From contig CAZIKF010000013.1 in NCBI GenBank assembly GCA_964539825.1, forward strand, positions 55,207-119,206: a stretch of DNA of 64,000 nucleotides, read 5' to 3'. Positions 44,601-52,878 of the stretch are shown one piece after another. Source of the stretch: CAZIKF01 sp964539825 (lineage in GTDB: Bacteria; Muiribacteriota; UBA6191). A program made the translations under genes and the position numbers. Each line of letters begins with the position of its first letter. The first letter of the stretch is position 1. Under the pieces are notes generated by a model, which was not told the origin of the DNA, ran no database searches, and was given only the letters and a program-made list of their open reading frames with translations.

Positions 44601-45690
44601 TTTACGAAAGAGACTTCAAGATTCTGCATCTAATCCGCCTCCTGCCGCCGAAAAGGACGCAGAGGAAGAGGGGGAAGATGTGATTCCCGTACCTCCGGTA
44701 GGTCCTCCTCCAGGTGATACAGATGAGCAAGAAGAGCCACCTCCTGTTGAGGATACGGACGAACCGGATGAAATCTCTGCTCCTCCAGCTGCTGAGAAGG
44801 ACGCAGAGGAAGAGGGAGATGATGTGATTCCCGTGCCTCCGGTAGATCCTCCTCCAGGTGATACAGAAGAACAAGAAGAGCAACCTCCTGTTGAGGATCC
44901 TCCTGCGGCTTCTGATCCCATAGAGGCTTCAAAGGAACCCTCTGATCCCGTATTGAATTCCCTTCACGAGGAAACCTTCGCCCCGGGAACAAAGAAATTC
45001 GTACATAAAAAATATGGCGGACACATGGGACGATATTGGGAAGGTGTGAAGGTTAATGAGCCTACTCGTGCACGCCTGCAAAAAATTTATGCCCATCTTC
45101 AAGTACATGGGAAGTCGGATGATATCGTAGTTAAATCCACTCTCGAAGACATCGCCTCGCTTTTCCAAGACGTAGACCCAAAGAAGGACACCTTGTTGGA
45201 TGGTAAGGAATTATCCTCTTTTCGCTGCCGGAAAAACTCAGATGAATGTGACATCTATTCAAAGTTGACTTCTATCGAAGCGAGGATTCGCCGCCTATCC
45301 GTTAGCGTCGTGTCAAGAGATTCACAAATTCAGGCCTTTCATAAGGAAATATTTGCCCCTGGGACCGTACACTATACGACCCGAAAATATGGCGGACATG
45401 CCGGTAGGTTCCACGAAGGAGTAAGCCTGACGAAGAAAACGGTTGATCAGCTTCGAGAGATGTATTCCAGCCTTCAAAAACTTCCAGAGAGTAAAAAGGA
45501 TACTGTTGTTCAAGCTCTCATCGGAAACATTGGCAGCATGTTCCAAGACACCAATCCTTCAGAGGATCTCAGTCTCGCCGGAAAGGATACGCGCAGTTTT
45601 CGATGTAAAAAGCGATCTCGACCTGGTTGGGAAGACTGTGAGATTTATCAGAAATTGAAGGCTATCCAAGACCGGTCTACGAGGATTTGA
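41674..45690 (+). CDS. Exported OmpA-domain protein with tandem novel C-terminal repeats, paralogue 2
   Basis: The ATG at 41674 (AAGGAG upstream) gives 1,338 residues; an upstream TTG frame start at 41629 is unlikely. Order: signal peptide ending 'PVVLAEDE'. Shared alpha domain (about 50-310: 'LARSAFNAFINDNRNAGLL', 'KYGLAYVLSWVFTEKN'). Acidic linker. Long helical middle (to about 790). OmpA/MotB-like domain (about 810-955) with 'VIEGHAN' and 'NEGLSDDRALSVYNHW', matching the peptidoglycan-binding pattern N..LS..RA. Two 48-residue Pro/Glu repeats. Two tandem copies (about 1096-1210 and 1220-1338) of a roughly 115-residue unit ('FAPGT...KYGGH.GR..EGV', '..SFRC...CEIY.KL'), which I do not recognise. 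Probably a periplasmic cell-wall-bound scaffold. Confidence 0.82.
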   Translation: MSGLKRLLITMILGLAPFLGPVVLAEDEPTAGGIEKGTASAHQSQAALATKAVVRTSFEYVKIPDPKQEDGRKLARSAFNAFINDNRNAGLLVPFLVNFDKTSLSLLQKTIFRHDSHFWKEMEKIGATREALKAARDKLWREHEKRYKEAFERLEALHESLEKLPPSANVQSEMTMIQKKLKDLRLQQIKDFRLTLKAVENELDNNFLGMDDSKYSTLLGWVTDKLDDLSKMDGTVEGVNFKNIVIIEENGTKVERDIFQELKARRDYIIRFARAADKSSPKKYGLAYVLSWVFTEKNIEVALKEIAEPETPDEGEEEDGTPPEEEEGEEQDPDQPPAQKWTKANTEVYNTLARALTEKVSFSIAGTEKKGPLASGFLRMKKFYKEDVIPTENDVLGTFKSTIKEKILNDSEFKNFGGEKYNQVAQLSGEYEVLVSTINRYKSMRAMTAQTLEAILSRFSPGTSLETLNDKSQFQAIMEKMALGGAAREDVTRFASAMRNYTQYNLHLAFTVNEAAQLFIKIYDLYKDFKKVNVARRDKLVKWIQAFDKKRQGASEESTLASRAEAKEHLESTLEKYDLDPNLEKLKDPRTLRAAVNKMEADGITESEIAHFARSFKLLSGMETEGTSSDLPTYGKVLKYLVGYVQEKNAAKLPLLNTPFNAMSPGKCLSLIPHETEANLKVTPETDVSGLDAAVKDDLSTLAQRRLFCYAAYEWALKERAKENNGTDFLFSITNEPDKEFDITVDTLYRFMGDEKQSVREPEASDFSIYEGFSELMDLIGNLQKLIIEHLKREFSRRGIPLEGVGEGMRVQSLDFNSVTFRIPSKVLYDQGKDILKEEGKSVLEKVVPVLLTVLGDNKIVIKDLVIEGHANSDPYPGYVSSNTNRTGNEGLSDDRALSVYNHWNSEHASGAILSFTRFQDDSGIVVNRIGKGSTELIMKADGTEDKAQSRRTVFKFRLDSKKIADLKNNPEQLRALRKRLQDSASNPPPAAEKDAEEEGEDVIPVPPVGPPPGDTDEQEEPPPVEDTDEPDEISAPPAAEKDAEEEGDDVIPVPPVDPPPGDTEEQEEQPPVEDPPAASDPIEASKEPSDPVLNSLHEETFAPGTKKFVHKKYGGHMGRYWEGVKVNEPTRARLQKIYAHLQVHGKSDDIVVKSTLEDIASLFQDVDPKKDTLLDGKELSSFRCRKNSDECDIYSKLTSIEARIRRLSVSVVSRDSQIQAFHKEIFAPGTVHYTTRKYGGHAGRFHEGVSLTKKTVDQLREMYSSLQKLPESKKDTVVQALIGNIGSMFQDTNPSEDLSLAGKDTRSFRCKKRSRPGWEDCEIYQKLKAIQDRSTRI
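44641..44908 (+). repeat. 144-bp tandem repeat coding for a Pro/Glu linker
   Basis: Two copies about 144 bp apart (48 codons) encode 'PPAAEKDAEEEG.DVIPVPP' and 'PPPGDT.EQEE.PPVED'. Near-identical DNA suggests recent duplication inside the gene. Antisense frames here are artefacts of the repeat. Confidence 0.85.
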
Positions 45691-45705
45691 TCCGCACGGG
45701 AACCC

Positions 45706-48444
45706 ATGTCTCCCGACCTGGAAAAGAGCCTGCGCAAGCCGCCTTCTCAGTTAATACTGGGTATCCTTTCAGTTTTTTTGTTTCTCTCCCCCTCTGTTGC
45801 TGAAAATCCTGATACGGATGGAATTGAGATCATTCAATCTCCGCAGGTCGCAGAAGATCAAAGGTCCAAACCGGCTACTGATTCAGGCCTTTCGAGTTCA
45901 GCTGATTTCAGGCGATTTCCAGTGGAAGATCCAGAATCTGAAGAAGAATTAAGAAACCTCAAAAATTCCTTCGCCGCATTTATGAATGATCCGGGCAATG
46001 CCGGTTTTTCCAATGCATTTTTAGGGAAGTTTCCTCAGGAGTCCTCCCTGGATCTACAGACTAAGATTCTTAAGAATGAAGGTCTTCTTAAAACCATCTC
46101 CACTCTCTCTATAAACAGCGACGCCCTGGCCGGGTTTGATTCCGATCTTAAGCGGCAGGGTAAAGCGTTGACTCTTCAAACGCTGCTGGAGAAGTTCCCG
46201 AGGGCATTCTCAAATGAGAACAAGGAATCAAAGCTTAAACTTTTCCAATTCACCTGGGAGAGCCTTGAGCAGTTCTCGTTGTCACAAAAGGATTCACAGA
46301 AAAAGAGCTTTCAAGATGAACATGGAAAGGAAGAGCAAAGAACATTACCCGAAGAAATCATGGACAGGCTGAATTATCTCCTTCGCCTGGGCTCCAGTCC
46401 ATCTCTTGAGCTAGCGGATGAAGGGCAGTTGACTTCCTTATATATTGTATCGTGGTATGTTTCTCAAAAAAGCTTAAAAGAGGATCTCGCAGCAGATAAG
46501 GACTTAAAGCAAATCATCAAGTTTGATGTTCCCGGTGGAGAAATAAAGGGAGATTTGGATACCCTGGCTACTCGGATGCAGCCGTTCTATTACCAGGAAG
46601 TACTTCCGGTCTCAGAGATGGTAACCAATGATTTCCAACCTTTGTTTGAGAATAAGATCAAACCAGCCCTGGCATCAGAACTCTCACAAGATGAGGACCT
46701 GGCCCTGGCCGCGAGAAGTTTTGAGAGACAAGCTTATGCTTTGAAAGGTTGGGAAAAAAGCAGGGGGCTGTGGTTAAAGGAATTGAATCGAGTACTAACG
46801 GGTGCAGGACTCCAGCCCCTCGCTGACCAGCCTCAAAGTGTCCAACTGTTACAATCCAAGTTTCGTAGAATCGCAGCTACCCTGGACGCACCTTCAAAAG
46901 TCAGGGCTTTGAAAGCGCTAAAGGAACTGACTCGGGCAAACCTGGTTCTGGCAAGGCTTTCTGCACAGGCCTCCGAGAGCTTTAAGAGTCTATATTCCAG
47001 GTATAAGGAAAGAATTTCAGAGCATAAGAACCGCGTTGAGGAAATCGTGCGCTGGATACAAGAGTTCAATCAATCTTCCCAAAAGTCTTATTCGACAATC
47101 ATCAAGAACTTCTCCGATAAGCTTTTCCAGCGCTCCCAGGCTTCTAGAATGGATATTGCTTTTCAGGCAGTCACTTCTCGTTGTCTTCTTCTCTTTCCCT
47201 CCGAGAACTTTGAATCCATGGCAATACGCTCAGAGTCTGACAGGGGAGGCTTTACACAAAACTTTTCTCTTCCTGTGGACTCTATTTCTGATAAGCGTCT
47301 GATTTGTCTGGCGGATTATGAACTGAAACTCAGAGGAGCTTATCCAGCATCTGCTAACGCCCCCTTCTTAGGCGATGGTATTCGGGATCTGAATCTTACG
47401 CTTGATGATTTTTCCAGAACTTCAGATGGTGCGAAATTAGAGACGGAACCTAAGAGTCCAACCTTTTCTCTCTATGCGCTGTCCATGGGTTTTTTACGAG
47501 AGTCTCAGGAGTGGATTCCAGAAAATTACGCCGAGATTATGAAAAATGAATCGAAGGCACTTCAGTGGGCAATTCAAGGGAAGTTGGAGGTTATTCGACT
47601 TCCGGAGTCTGAGTCCAGGGATGAAGTTTTGTCTTTCGGTCAGGGAGTTGTTCATAATCTTTCAGCTCGGAATTATTTTGATCCCTCCGAAATCATTTGG
47701 AGGACTCCTGATCAGGCAGAATTGTTTCGTGGCGCATGGCTAGCTGTAACCATTGGAGATTCCTGGCTGATGGAAAGAGGGCAGGAGCAGAAAGGGGATG
47801 GATTAGGTTTTCTATTGAAGGTCCTGGAGCCTTATCTCGGGGCAAAAGGAGTGCGAGCATATTTAGTACAGATGAGTTTACGAAATCAATACTTTACCCA
47901 AGAAACGGACTCCTCTGATCACCCGGACTCTTCCCATTCGAGGATGGGTGAGACTCCCGCGATCTTTCCAACCTCAATGGCTCTTTCCGCAGCAAGTCTT
48001 AAAGGTCGAGTTGGAATCGGGCTTGGTCTAAAGTCAGAACCGGGTCAGACCCGGCCAATAGTGGCTCAGGTTGGGGTTCAAAGCCTGATGCATTGGGAAG
48101 GAGTTGGGCAATTCTCCCTTCAACCCCGTCACGACTTTCGTCACCTGGGAAAACACGGTCCTATCTACCAGATCTATTTACCACTCTATTTTTTGCAGGG
48201 TAAATCAGCCACTTCGGACAGCTTAAATGTTAGTAAAACAATGCCGGGAGTATCTGATTGGAAGAGACTTTTTTCAGAAAAAATAAATTCCACTAAGAAA
48301 GTTTTTGGCTATGAAAATGGTCATGTATCCAGACTTCAGTTTGGAGATGTTCTTTTTCTCGATGGTATGGCCGTCCTGGATGGCTCCGGGGCACCAAGAG
48401 GGTCCAAGACTCCCGGAATTCATGTGATTGCATCCGGTTCTTGA
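45706..48444 (+). CDS. Exported protein, paralogue 3 of the envelope cluster
   Basis: A 912-residue protein starting 15 nt after paralogue 2, hence probably cotranscribed. Signal-anchor-like N-terminus ('LILGILSVFLFLSPSVA', near residue 30). It matches paralogue 2 at low identity over most of its length: 'LKNSFAAFMNDPGNAGF' against 'ARSAFNAFINDNRNAGL', 'LYIVSWYVSQKSL' against 'AYVLSWVFTEKNI', 'RVEEIVRWIQEFNQ' against 'RDKLVKWIQAFDK', and the Cys-containing 'SRCLLLFPSENFE...RLICLADYEL' against 'GKCLSLIPHETEA...RLFCYAAYEW'. It lacks the OmpA domain and instead has a unique C-terminal third with no recognised fold. Probably the interaction partner of paralogue 2. Confidence 0.72.
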   Translation: MSPDLEKSLRKPPSQLILGILSVFLFLSPSVAENPDTDGIEIIQSPQVAEDQRSKPATDSGLSSSADFRRFPVEDPESEEELRNLKNSFAAFMNDPGNAGFSNAFLGKFPQESSLDLQTKILKNEGLLKTISTLSINSDALAGFDSDLKRQGKALTLQTLLEKFPRAFSNENKESKLKLFQFTWESLEQFSLSQKDSQKKSFQDEHGKEEQRTLPEEIMDRLNYLLRLGSSPSLELADEGQLTSLYIVSWYVSQKSLKEDLAADKDLKQIIKFDVPGGEIKGDLDTLATRMQPFYYQEVLPVSEMVTNDFQPLFENKIKPALASELSQDEDLALAARSFERQAYALKGWEKSRGLWLKELNRVLTGAGLQPLADQPQSVQLLQSKFRRIAATLDAPSKVRALKALKELTRANLVLARLSAQASESFKSLYSRYKERISEHKNRVEEIVRWIQEFNQSSQKSYSTIIKNFSDKLFQRSQASRMDIAFQAVTSRCLLLFPSENFESMAIRSESDRGGFTQNFSLPVDSISDKRLICLADYELKLRGAYPASANAPFLGDGIRDLNLTLDDFSRTSDGAKLETEPKSPTFSLYALSMGFLRESQEWIPENYAEIMKNESKALQWAIQGKLEVIRLPESESRDEVLSFGQGVVHNLSARNYFDPSEIIWRTPDQAELFRGAWLAVTIGDSWLMERGQEQKGDGLGFLLKVLEPYLGAKGVRAYLVQMSLRNQYFTQETDSSDHPDSSHSRMGETPAIFPTSMALSAASLKGRVGIGLGLKSEPGQTRPIVAQVGVQSLMHWEGVGQFSLQPRHDFRHLGKHGPIYQIYLPLYFLQGKSATSDSLNVSKTMPGVSDWKRLFSEKINSTKKVFGYENGHVSRLQFGDVLFLDGMAVLDGSGAPRGSKTPGIHVIASGS

Positions 48445-48449
48445 TATCC

Positions 48450-48478
48450 TTGGCATCCACTCTTTTAGCGGTTAAGAT
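48450..48478 (+). promoter_or_regulatory. Promoter of the prepilin-TPR gene
   Basis: TTGGCA, a 17-nt spacer and TAAGAT (48473-48478), with 9 nt to the ATG and no Shine-Dalgarno. Confidence 0.5.
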
Positions 48479-48487
48479 CCCATCACC

Positions 48488-49270
48488 ATGCTTTCCAGTT
48501 TAGCCTCGAGTCATCAATCCAAGGCCAGAGGCTATAGTGTTCTTGAAATCCTCATCGTACTTTCTATCCTGGTTGTTCTTCTAACCACGGTTTTTTTAGT
48601 TTCGCTGTATCGTGCTCGGCAATTGCGAGGAAGGGTTGCTGAAGCTGAGACCATGAGATACCAGGGAAACAGTCCTAAAGTTGAGCAGGTGTCCTTAGGC
48701 AGGCGTCTAGTTTCCTTTAGAGAGTGGCTCGATGGCAGGGTTTATAAATCTTTATCCCAGGATCATCGTGAACAGCCTCTGCTTTTCAGGGTTTCACAAG
48801 GAGTACCCTATGATATGGGTACGGACAAAGAAAACAACCGCCTGGCACGCTCTTTAATACGCAAGGCAATTCTCAAGACTAAAGCAGGAAATCTAAAGGT
48901 GGCTCGAAATCTCCTGAGAGAAGCAGGTTTATTGAACCCGCTCGATCCCGTAGTGTACGGTGAACTGGCCAGGGTTGGATATCTCATGAATGACCTGGAT
49001 TATGCCTTAGAACAGGTGAAAAATGCCCTTGAACTAAATCCTCAATTCGCGGATGCTTACCTGGTACGTGCCAGGGTCTTGATGAGCAGGGGAAAACTAA
49101 AGAATGCCTGGCAGGATCTTGAGAAAGCTGCCTCCTTGAAGCATAAGGACCCGGAGTACTTTCTGGTTGTCTCTGAATATCATCTAAAGAGTGGAAATCT
49201 CGAAAAGGCCCAGGAATTTGCTAGAATGTTTGAGTCACTAATGGATAGTGCCTGGAAAGTAGGGGGGTAG
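48488..49270 (+). CDS. Prepilin-like membrane protein with TPR domain
   Basis: 260 residues. The N-terminus has a class III prepilin motif: 'KARGYSVLEILIVLSILVVL', with cleavage after Gly15 and Glu at +5 (Glu20), followed by the hydrophobic helix. Instead of a pilin beta domain, the C-terminal half (about 120-255) holds three to four TPR repeats ('AR.LLREAGLLNPLDPVVYGE', 'ALEQVKNALELNPQFADAY'). It could be an atypical pseudopilin displaying a TPR adaptor, or a TPR protein anchored by a pilin-like helix. It lies between the envelope paralogues and the CNNM genes. Confidence 0.75.
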   Translation: MLSSLASSHQSKARGYSVLEILIVLSILVVLLTTVFLVSLYRARQLRGRVAEAETMRYQGNSPKVEQVSLGRRLVSFREWLDGRVYKSLSQDHREQPLLFRVSQGVPYDMGTDKENNRLARSLIRKAILKTKAGNLKVARNLLREAGLLNPLDPVVYGELARVGYLMNDLDYALEQVKNALELNPQFADAYLVRARVLMSRGKLKNAWQDLEKAASLKHKDPEYFLVVSEYHLKSGNLEKAQEFARMFESLMDSAWKVGG

Positions 49271-49283
49271 CTTCTAACCTTCC

Positions 49284-50543
49284 ATGGATGAGCTTTTACT
49301 GATCCTATTTTTGTTTCTTCTCTCGGCCCTCTTTTCCGGCTCCGAGGTTGCGATTTTTTCCCTCCGGGAAAGTTTCATCGCAAAAATTTCCCAGGGAAAG
49401 AGATTCCTGGATCGCTCGTTGACCAGTTTCCTCAAAAACAAGAGCAATTGTCTCATCGTGATTCTGGTGGGCAATCTGATCGTGAACATCTTTCTTACCT
49501 CCTTGATTTCAAAAAACGCGATGGATCTCATGGGAACTTCAGCGCTTCCCTACGCCGTCTTCTTAATCACGATACTTTTGATTGTTTTTTGTGAAATCAC
49601 ACCCAAGACCATTGCTTTAAAAAATGCCCCGGCAATGGCTTATTTGTCCGCTCCTTTCCTGGCGTTGATTCGATGGACGATCTTTCCGCTGATCCAGGGA
49701 CTGGAATGGATTTCACGTTCTTTCCTGGATTTTTTGTTTGGAGAACAGGGCAGGGGGGGACACCACCTCAGTTCAGATGAACTTTCTACTCTTGTAACCC
49801 TTGGAGAAAGACAGGGCTCTTTTTATGGATGGGAACGAAAGCTCATTGAACAGATTTTGGAATTCCAGGAAGTTTACGCCGTGGAACGTATGGTTCCAAG
49901 ACCCGATGTTATGGCCGTGGAAATAGGTGAATCCAGGGACGCTATTTTGCAGAAAGTCCAGGGGATACCGCATTCTAAAATTCCTGTTTATCAAGAGGAT
50001 TTGGATCAGATCGTTAGTTATTTTCAGGTAAAAGATTTCCTCCTTTTCCCAGAAAAGGCCATCACCGAAATCATGAAGCCCGTCTATATAATTCCAGAGA
50101 TGAAGCCATTAGATAAGCTCCTTCAGGAAATGCAGATTCAAAATCTCAAGATGGCTGTTCTGGTGGATGAATATGGAAATATGCAGGGAATCATCACAAT
50201 CGAGGATGTATTGGAAGCAATTTTTGGAGATTGGAGTAAGGAAGAGAAGGAGTCGCCTCCTGAAATTATACGCACCTTACATGGAGTCTACAGGGTCTCT
50301 GGTTCAACTTCATGCCGTGAACTCAACGCTTATCTGGATTGGGATTATTTTGATGAAGATTTTGAGAGTGGAGGAACCATTGCAGGGTTCATTTTATCCA
50401 ACTTGAACAAGATGCCCGAAGTTGGGGATACCCTGGACCTGGAAAGCGTCTCTCTAAATGTGTTGAGAGTTCTAAAACGGCGCATCATGGAAGTGGAGGT
50501 TTGTATCAAGGATTCCAAAAAGGAAAAAGGAGAGTCCGCTTGA
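49284..50543 (+). CDS. CNNM/CorC (HlyC) family membrane protein, copy 1
   Basis: 419 residues: a DUF21/CNNM transmembrane domain (about 1-165; 'LFLLSALFSGSEVAIFSL' with the conserved small-residue S-G-S-E motif), a CBS pair (about 195-310; 'VPRPDVMAVEI', 'VLVDEYGNMQGIITIEDVLE') and a C-terminal CorC_HlyC domain (about 325-410). Members take part in Mg2+/Co2+ transport or efflux. It starts 14 nt after the prepilin-TPR gene and its TGA overlaps the next start (TTGA). The neighbour is a divergent paralogue, so the pair may form a heterodimer. Confidence 0.9.
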   Translation: MDELLLILFLFLLSALFSGSEVAIFSLRESFIAKISQGKRFLDRSLTSFLKNKSNCLIVILVGNLIVNIFLTSLISKNAMDLMGTSALPYAVFLITILLIVFCEITPKTIALKNAPAMAYLSAPFLALIRWTIFPLIQGLEWISRSFLDFLFGEQGRGGHHLSSDELSTLVTLGERQGSFYGWERKLIEQILEFQEVYAVERMVPRPDVMAVEIGESRDAILQKVQGIPHSKIPVYQEDLDQIVSYFQVKDFLLFPEKAITEIMKPVYIIPEMKPLDKLLQEMQIQNLKMAVLVDEYGNMQGIITIEDVLEAIFGDWSKEEKESPPEIIRTLHGVYRVSGSTSCRELNAYLDWDYFDEDFESGGTIAGFILSNLNKMPEVGDTLDLESVSLNVLRVLKRRIMEVEVCIKDSKKEKGESA

Positions 50544-51808
50544 GCTGGATTCTGGCAGCCATAGTTCTTTGCATGGGGCTATCAGCCTTCTTTTCCGCTT
50601 CTGAGATCATCCTGGTGACTGTAAATCAATACAAGCTCCAGCATCTCAAAAAGGAGGGTGATGTTCTTGCAGGACGAATTTTAGAATTCATCTCCAGACC
50701 GGACTGGATACTCTCAGCTGTATTGGTAGGGAACAATATAGCTAATGTGACCTGCACAGCCCTGGCAACTCTATTGTGTACACAGCTAACCGAAGGCCGG
50801 GAGTTTCTGGCATCTCATGTCCCACTGGTGACATCCCTGGCGTTAACACCTCTGATTCTGTTCTTTTGTGAAATTTTACCCAAAGACCTGGGCCGCCGGT
50901 ATGCCAATGAGATGATTCCTATGATTTACCGCCCGGTACAGCTCCTCATTACCCTGATGAAGCCTGTTCTGGTACTTATATCCAAGTGTACCAACGCAAT
51001 ATCGAGTAAATTCGGTGTGGATACCTATACTCACCAGTTAAAGGTGTCCAGGGAAGAATTTGTGCATTGGATGAAAAAGTCTGTGGATTCCGGCTCAGTC
51101 CAGGAAGAAACGGAGAAAATGATTCAATCCACGATTGAATTTCGTGAAACAATGGTTAAGGAAGTCATGGTGCCCCTCACAGAAATTAAAGCCATTTCCT
51201 CTGAGAAGACCCAGGTATGTGATCTCCTGGAATTCGCTCGTAATAGTCTCTACACCCGTTACCCGGTTTATAAGGATCGGATTGATCAAATTATAGGGTA
51301 TGTGAACATCTACGATATTCTGGCTCGAAAACTGGATGATCACCAACGAATCGACGAATTTGTAAGATCTATCGAATATGTTCCCAATACCCTGGCGGTA
51401 GATAAACTTTTCTATCGAATGCAAAAGAACCGCCAAAAGATCGTTATGGCAGTGGATGAATACGGGGGATGTGATGGTCTGGTCACGATGGAAGATATTA
51501 TTGAGGAATTGGTTGGTGACATAGCGGAAGAACATGAAGAATTTGAGCCTCTCATAAAGAAGACTGGATCCCATGAATACATCATTGATGCTTCTATTGA
51601 TATCGATGAACTGAATCGTGAACTAGGTCTCGGGCTTGAAAAGCATGGATTTGAAACGCTGGCTGGCTTCCTCAATACATCTTTTGAAAGGATTCCAGGT
51701 GAGGGAGATTCTTTTTTTATCAATGAAATGTATTTTGAGATTCTCAAGAAGGAAAACCTCGCATTGACAAAGGTTAAGCTAAACCTCTACGAAGATCCCT
51801 CTTCCTGA
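50540..51808 (+). CDS. CNNM/CorC (HlyC) family membrane protein, copy 2
   Basis: The TTG at 50540 (422 residues) has AAGGAGA 6 nt upstream and overlaps the preceding stop (TTGA). The longer frame from 50501 would run inside the upstream gene. Same architecture as copy 1: DUF21 ('LSAFFSASEIILVTV', S-A-S-E in place of S-G-S-E), CBS pair ('VMAVDEYGGCDGLVTMEDII') and CorC_HlyC. Tandem CNNM pairs of this type are common in bacteria. It converges on, and overlaps by 22 nt, the polyprenyl synthetase gene. Confidence 0.9.
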   Translation: MSWILAAIVLCMGLSAFFSASEIILVTVNQYKLQHLKKEGDVLAGRILEFISRPDWILSAVLVGNNIANVTCTALATLLCTQLTEGREFLASHVPLVTSLALTPLILFFCEILPKDLGRRYANEMIPMIYRPVQLLITLMKPVLVLISKCTNAISSKFGVDTYTHQLKVSREEFVHWMKKSVDSGSVQEETEKMIQSTIEFRETMVKEVMVPLTEIKAISSEKTQVCDLLEFARNSLYTRYPVYKDRIDQIIGYVNIYDILARKLDDHQRIDEFVRSIEYVPNTLAVDKLFYRMQKNRQKIVMAVDEYGGCDGLVTMEDIIEELVGDIAEEHEEFEPLIKKTGSHEYIIDASIDIDELNRELGLGLEKHGFETLAGFLNTSFERIPGEGDSFFINEMYFEILKKENLALTKVKLNLYEDPSS

Positions 51809-52794
51809 GATCTGGCGTTGGCCGGGTTGATCTGGTCCTGGATCAAATCCAAGAGGGAGAGTAGCAGGATCTTGTATCTAGAAGAAGGAAAGTTGTCGAG
51901 GTATTGAGTACATCGATCTCGATGTCGAGCAGCCTCTTTAAGACACATCTGTACAACGCCCAGTTCGTTTAAATAGTCGGGTAAACTCTTGAGAAAAGAG
52001 GTGTCGACTCCATTTTCCAAAGCATTATGAAGGATAGTTTTATTCAACCTTAGCTCGATTTCCAAACCCTTGAGAATAGGTAGGGTCTTCAAACCATTTT
52101 TTATGTCTAGTTGGGAGCTTTTGAGAATTTCCTGAGGTGCTTTGAGTACATCGAGTAAATCGTCTATGATTTGAAAATATAGCCCGAAGGAAGATCCAAA
52201 TCCCAATAATTGATTATGGATAAGGGGATCTTTAGTTGCCAGCATTGCTCCAAACGAACAAGCTCTTCGAAATAGGGAGGAGGTTTTGAGATCGATCATT
52301 TTGAGGTAATCTCTCTCAGAGGGACGCTTTGAAGATAGCTCCATTTCTAAGAATTGTCCTTCTGTGAGTTCCTCAGTCAAAACGGTCATTCCATGAATGA
52401 TCCCGGGGTGTTCGGTTCGAACCATTAGATCGAAGGATTTGGCCAGTAGCCAGTCCCCCAGCAAGGTTGCTTCCCCTACTCCCCAGGCTTCATTTACCGT
52501 AGTTTGACCACGTCGGTAAGAGCCGTTATCAATGATGTCATCGTGTACCAGGGAGGCAGTGTGAAGAATCTCCAGTCCCGCGGCGATGAGAATGGGTCTG
52601 TCATCTGAGCATCCTCCCGTAATGTGAGCGGAGCACAAAGCTATGGCGGGTCTTAAGAGTTTACCTCGAACGCTAAAGGTGTGTTTAAGAAGTGATTTGA
52701 GCAATTCTGAGTGGGCACAATGACATTCTCGTTCAATGCATTCATTGACCCTGTCTAAATCTGCCTTTAAAGGCTCAAGAATTGTTTTTAGCAT
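51787..52794 (-). CDS. Trans-polyprenyl diphosphate synthase
   Basis: A 335-residue isoprenyl synthase. 'GKLLRPA' (44-50) binds IPP. The first Asp-rich motif is 'LVHDDIIDNG' (Asp85, Asp86, Asp89) and the second 'FQIIDDLLD' (Asp211, Asp212, Asp215), both coordinating Mg2+ and the allylic diphosphate. Smaller residues upstream of the first motif ('EILHTAS') suggest a long-chain product, such as the quinone side chain (IspB-like), rather than FPP. It overlaps copy 2 of the CNNM gene tail to tail. No menaquinone genes are adjacent. Confidence 0.9.
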   Translation of the reverse strand: MLKTILEPLKADLDRVNECIERECHCAHSELLKSLLKHTFSVRGKLLRPAIALCSAHITGGCSDDRPILIAAGLEILHTASLVHDDIIDNGSYRRGQTTVNEAWGVGEATLLGDWLLAKSFDLMVRTEHPGIIHGMTVLTEELTEGQFLEMELSSKRPSERDYLKMIDLKTSSLFRRACSFGAMLATKDPLIHNQLLGFGSSFGLYFQIIDDLLDVLKAPQEILKSSQLDIKNGLKTLPILKGLEIELRLNKTILHNALENGVDTSFLKSLPDYLNELGVVQMCLKEAARHRDRCTQYLDNFPSSRYKILLLSLLDLIQDQINPANARSQEEGSS

Positions 52795-52878
52795 ACTTTT
52801 CCAACTACCTATTCCTACTAGTATCTCCGGGATTCATTGCCAGCATGCCTCAACTTTAGCAAGCTCATAATCCTCATT

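Noticed and set aside
44602..44992. Antisense frames of 93-120 codons opposite the Pro/Glu linker
   Set aside because: They mirror the tandem repeat of the OmpA-domain gene and have Ser/Gly- or Pro-rich composition typical of antisense shadows.
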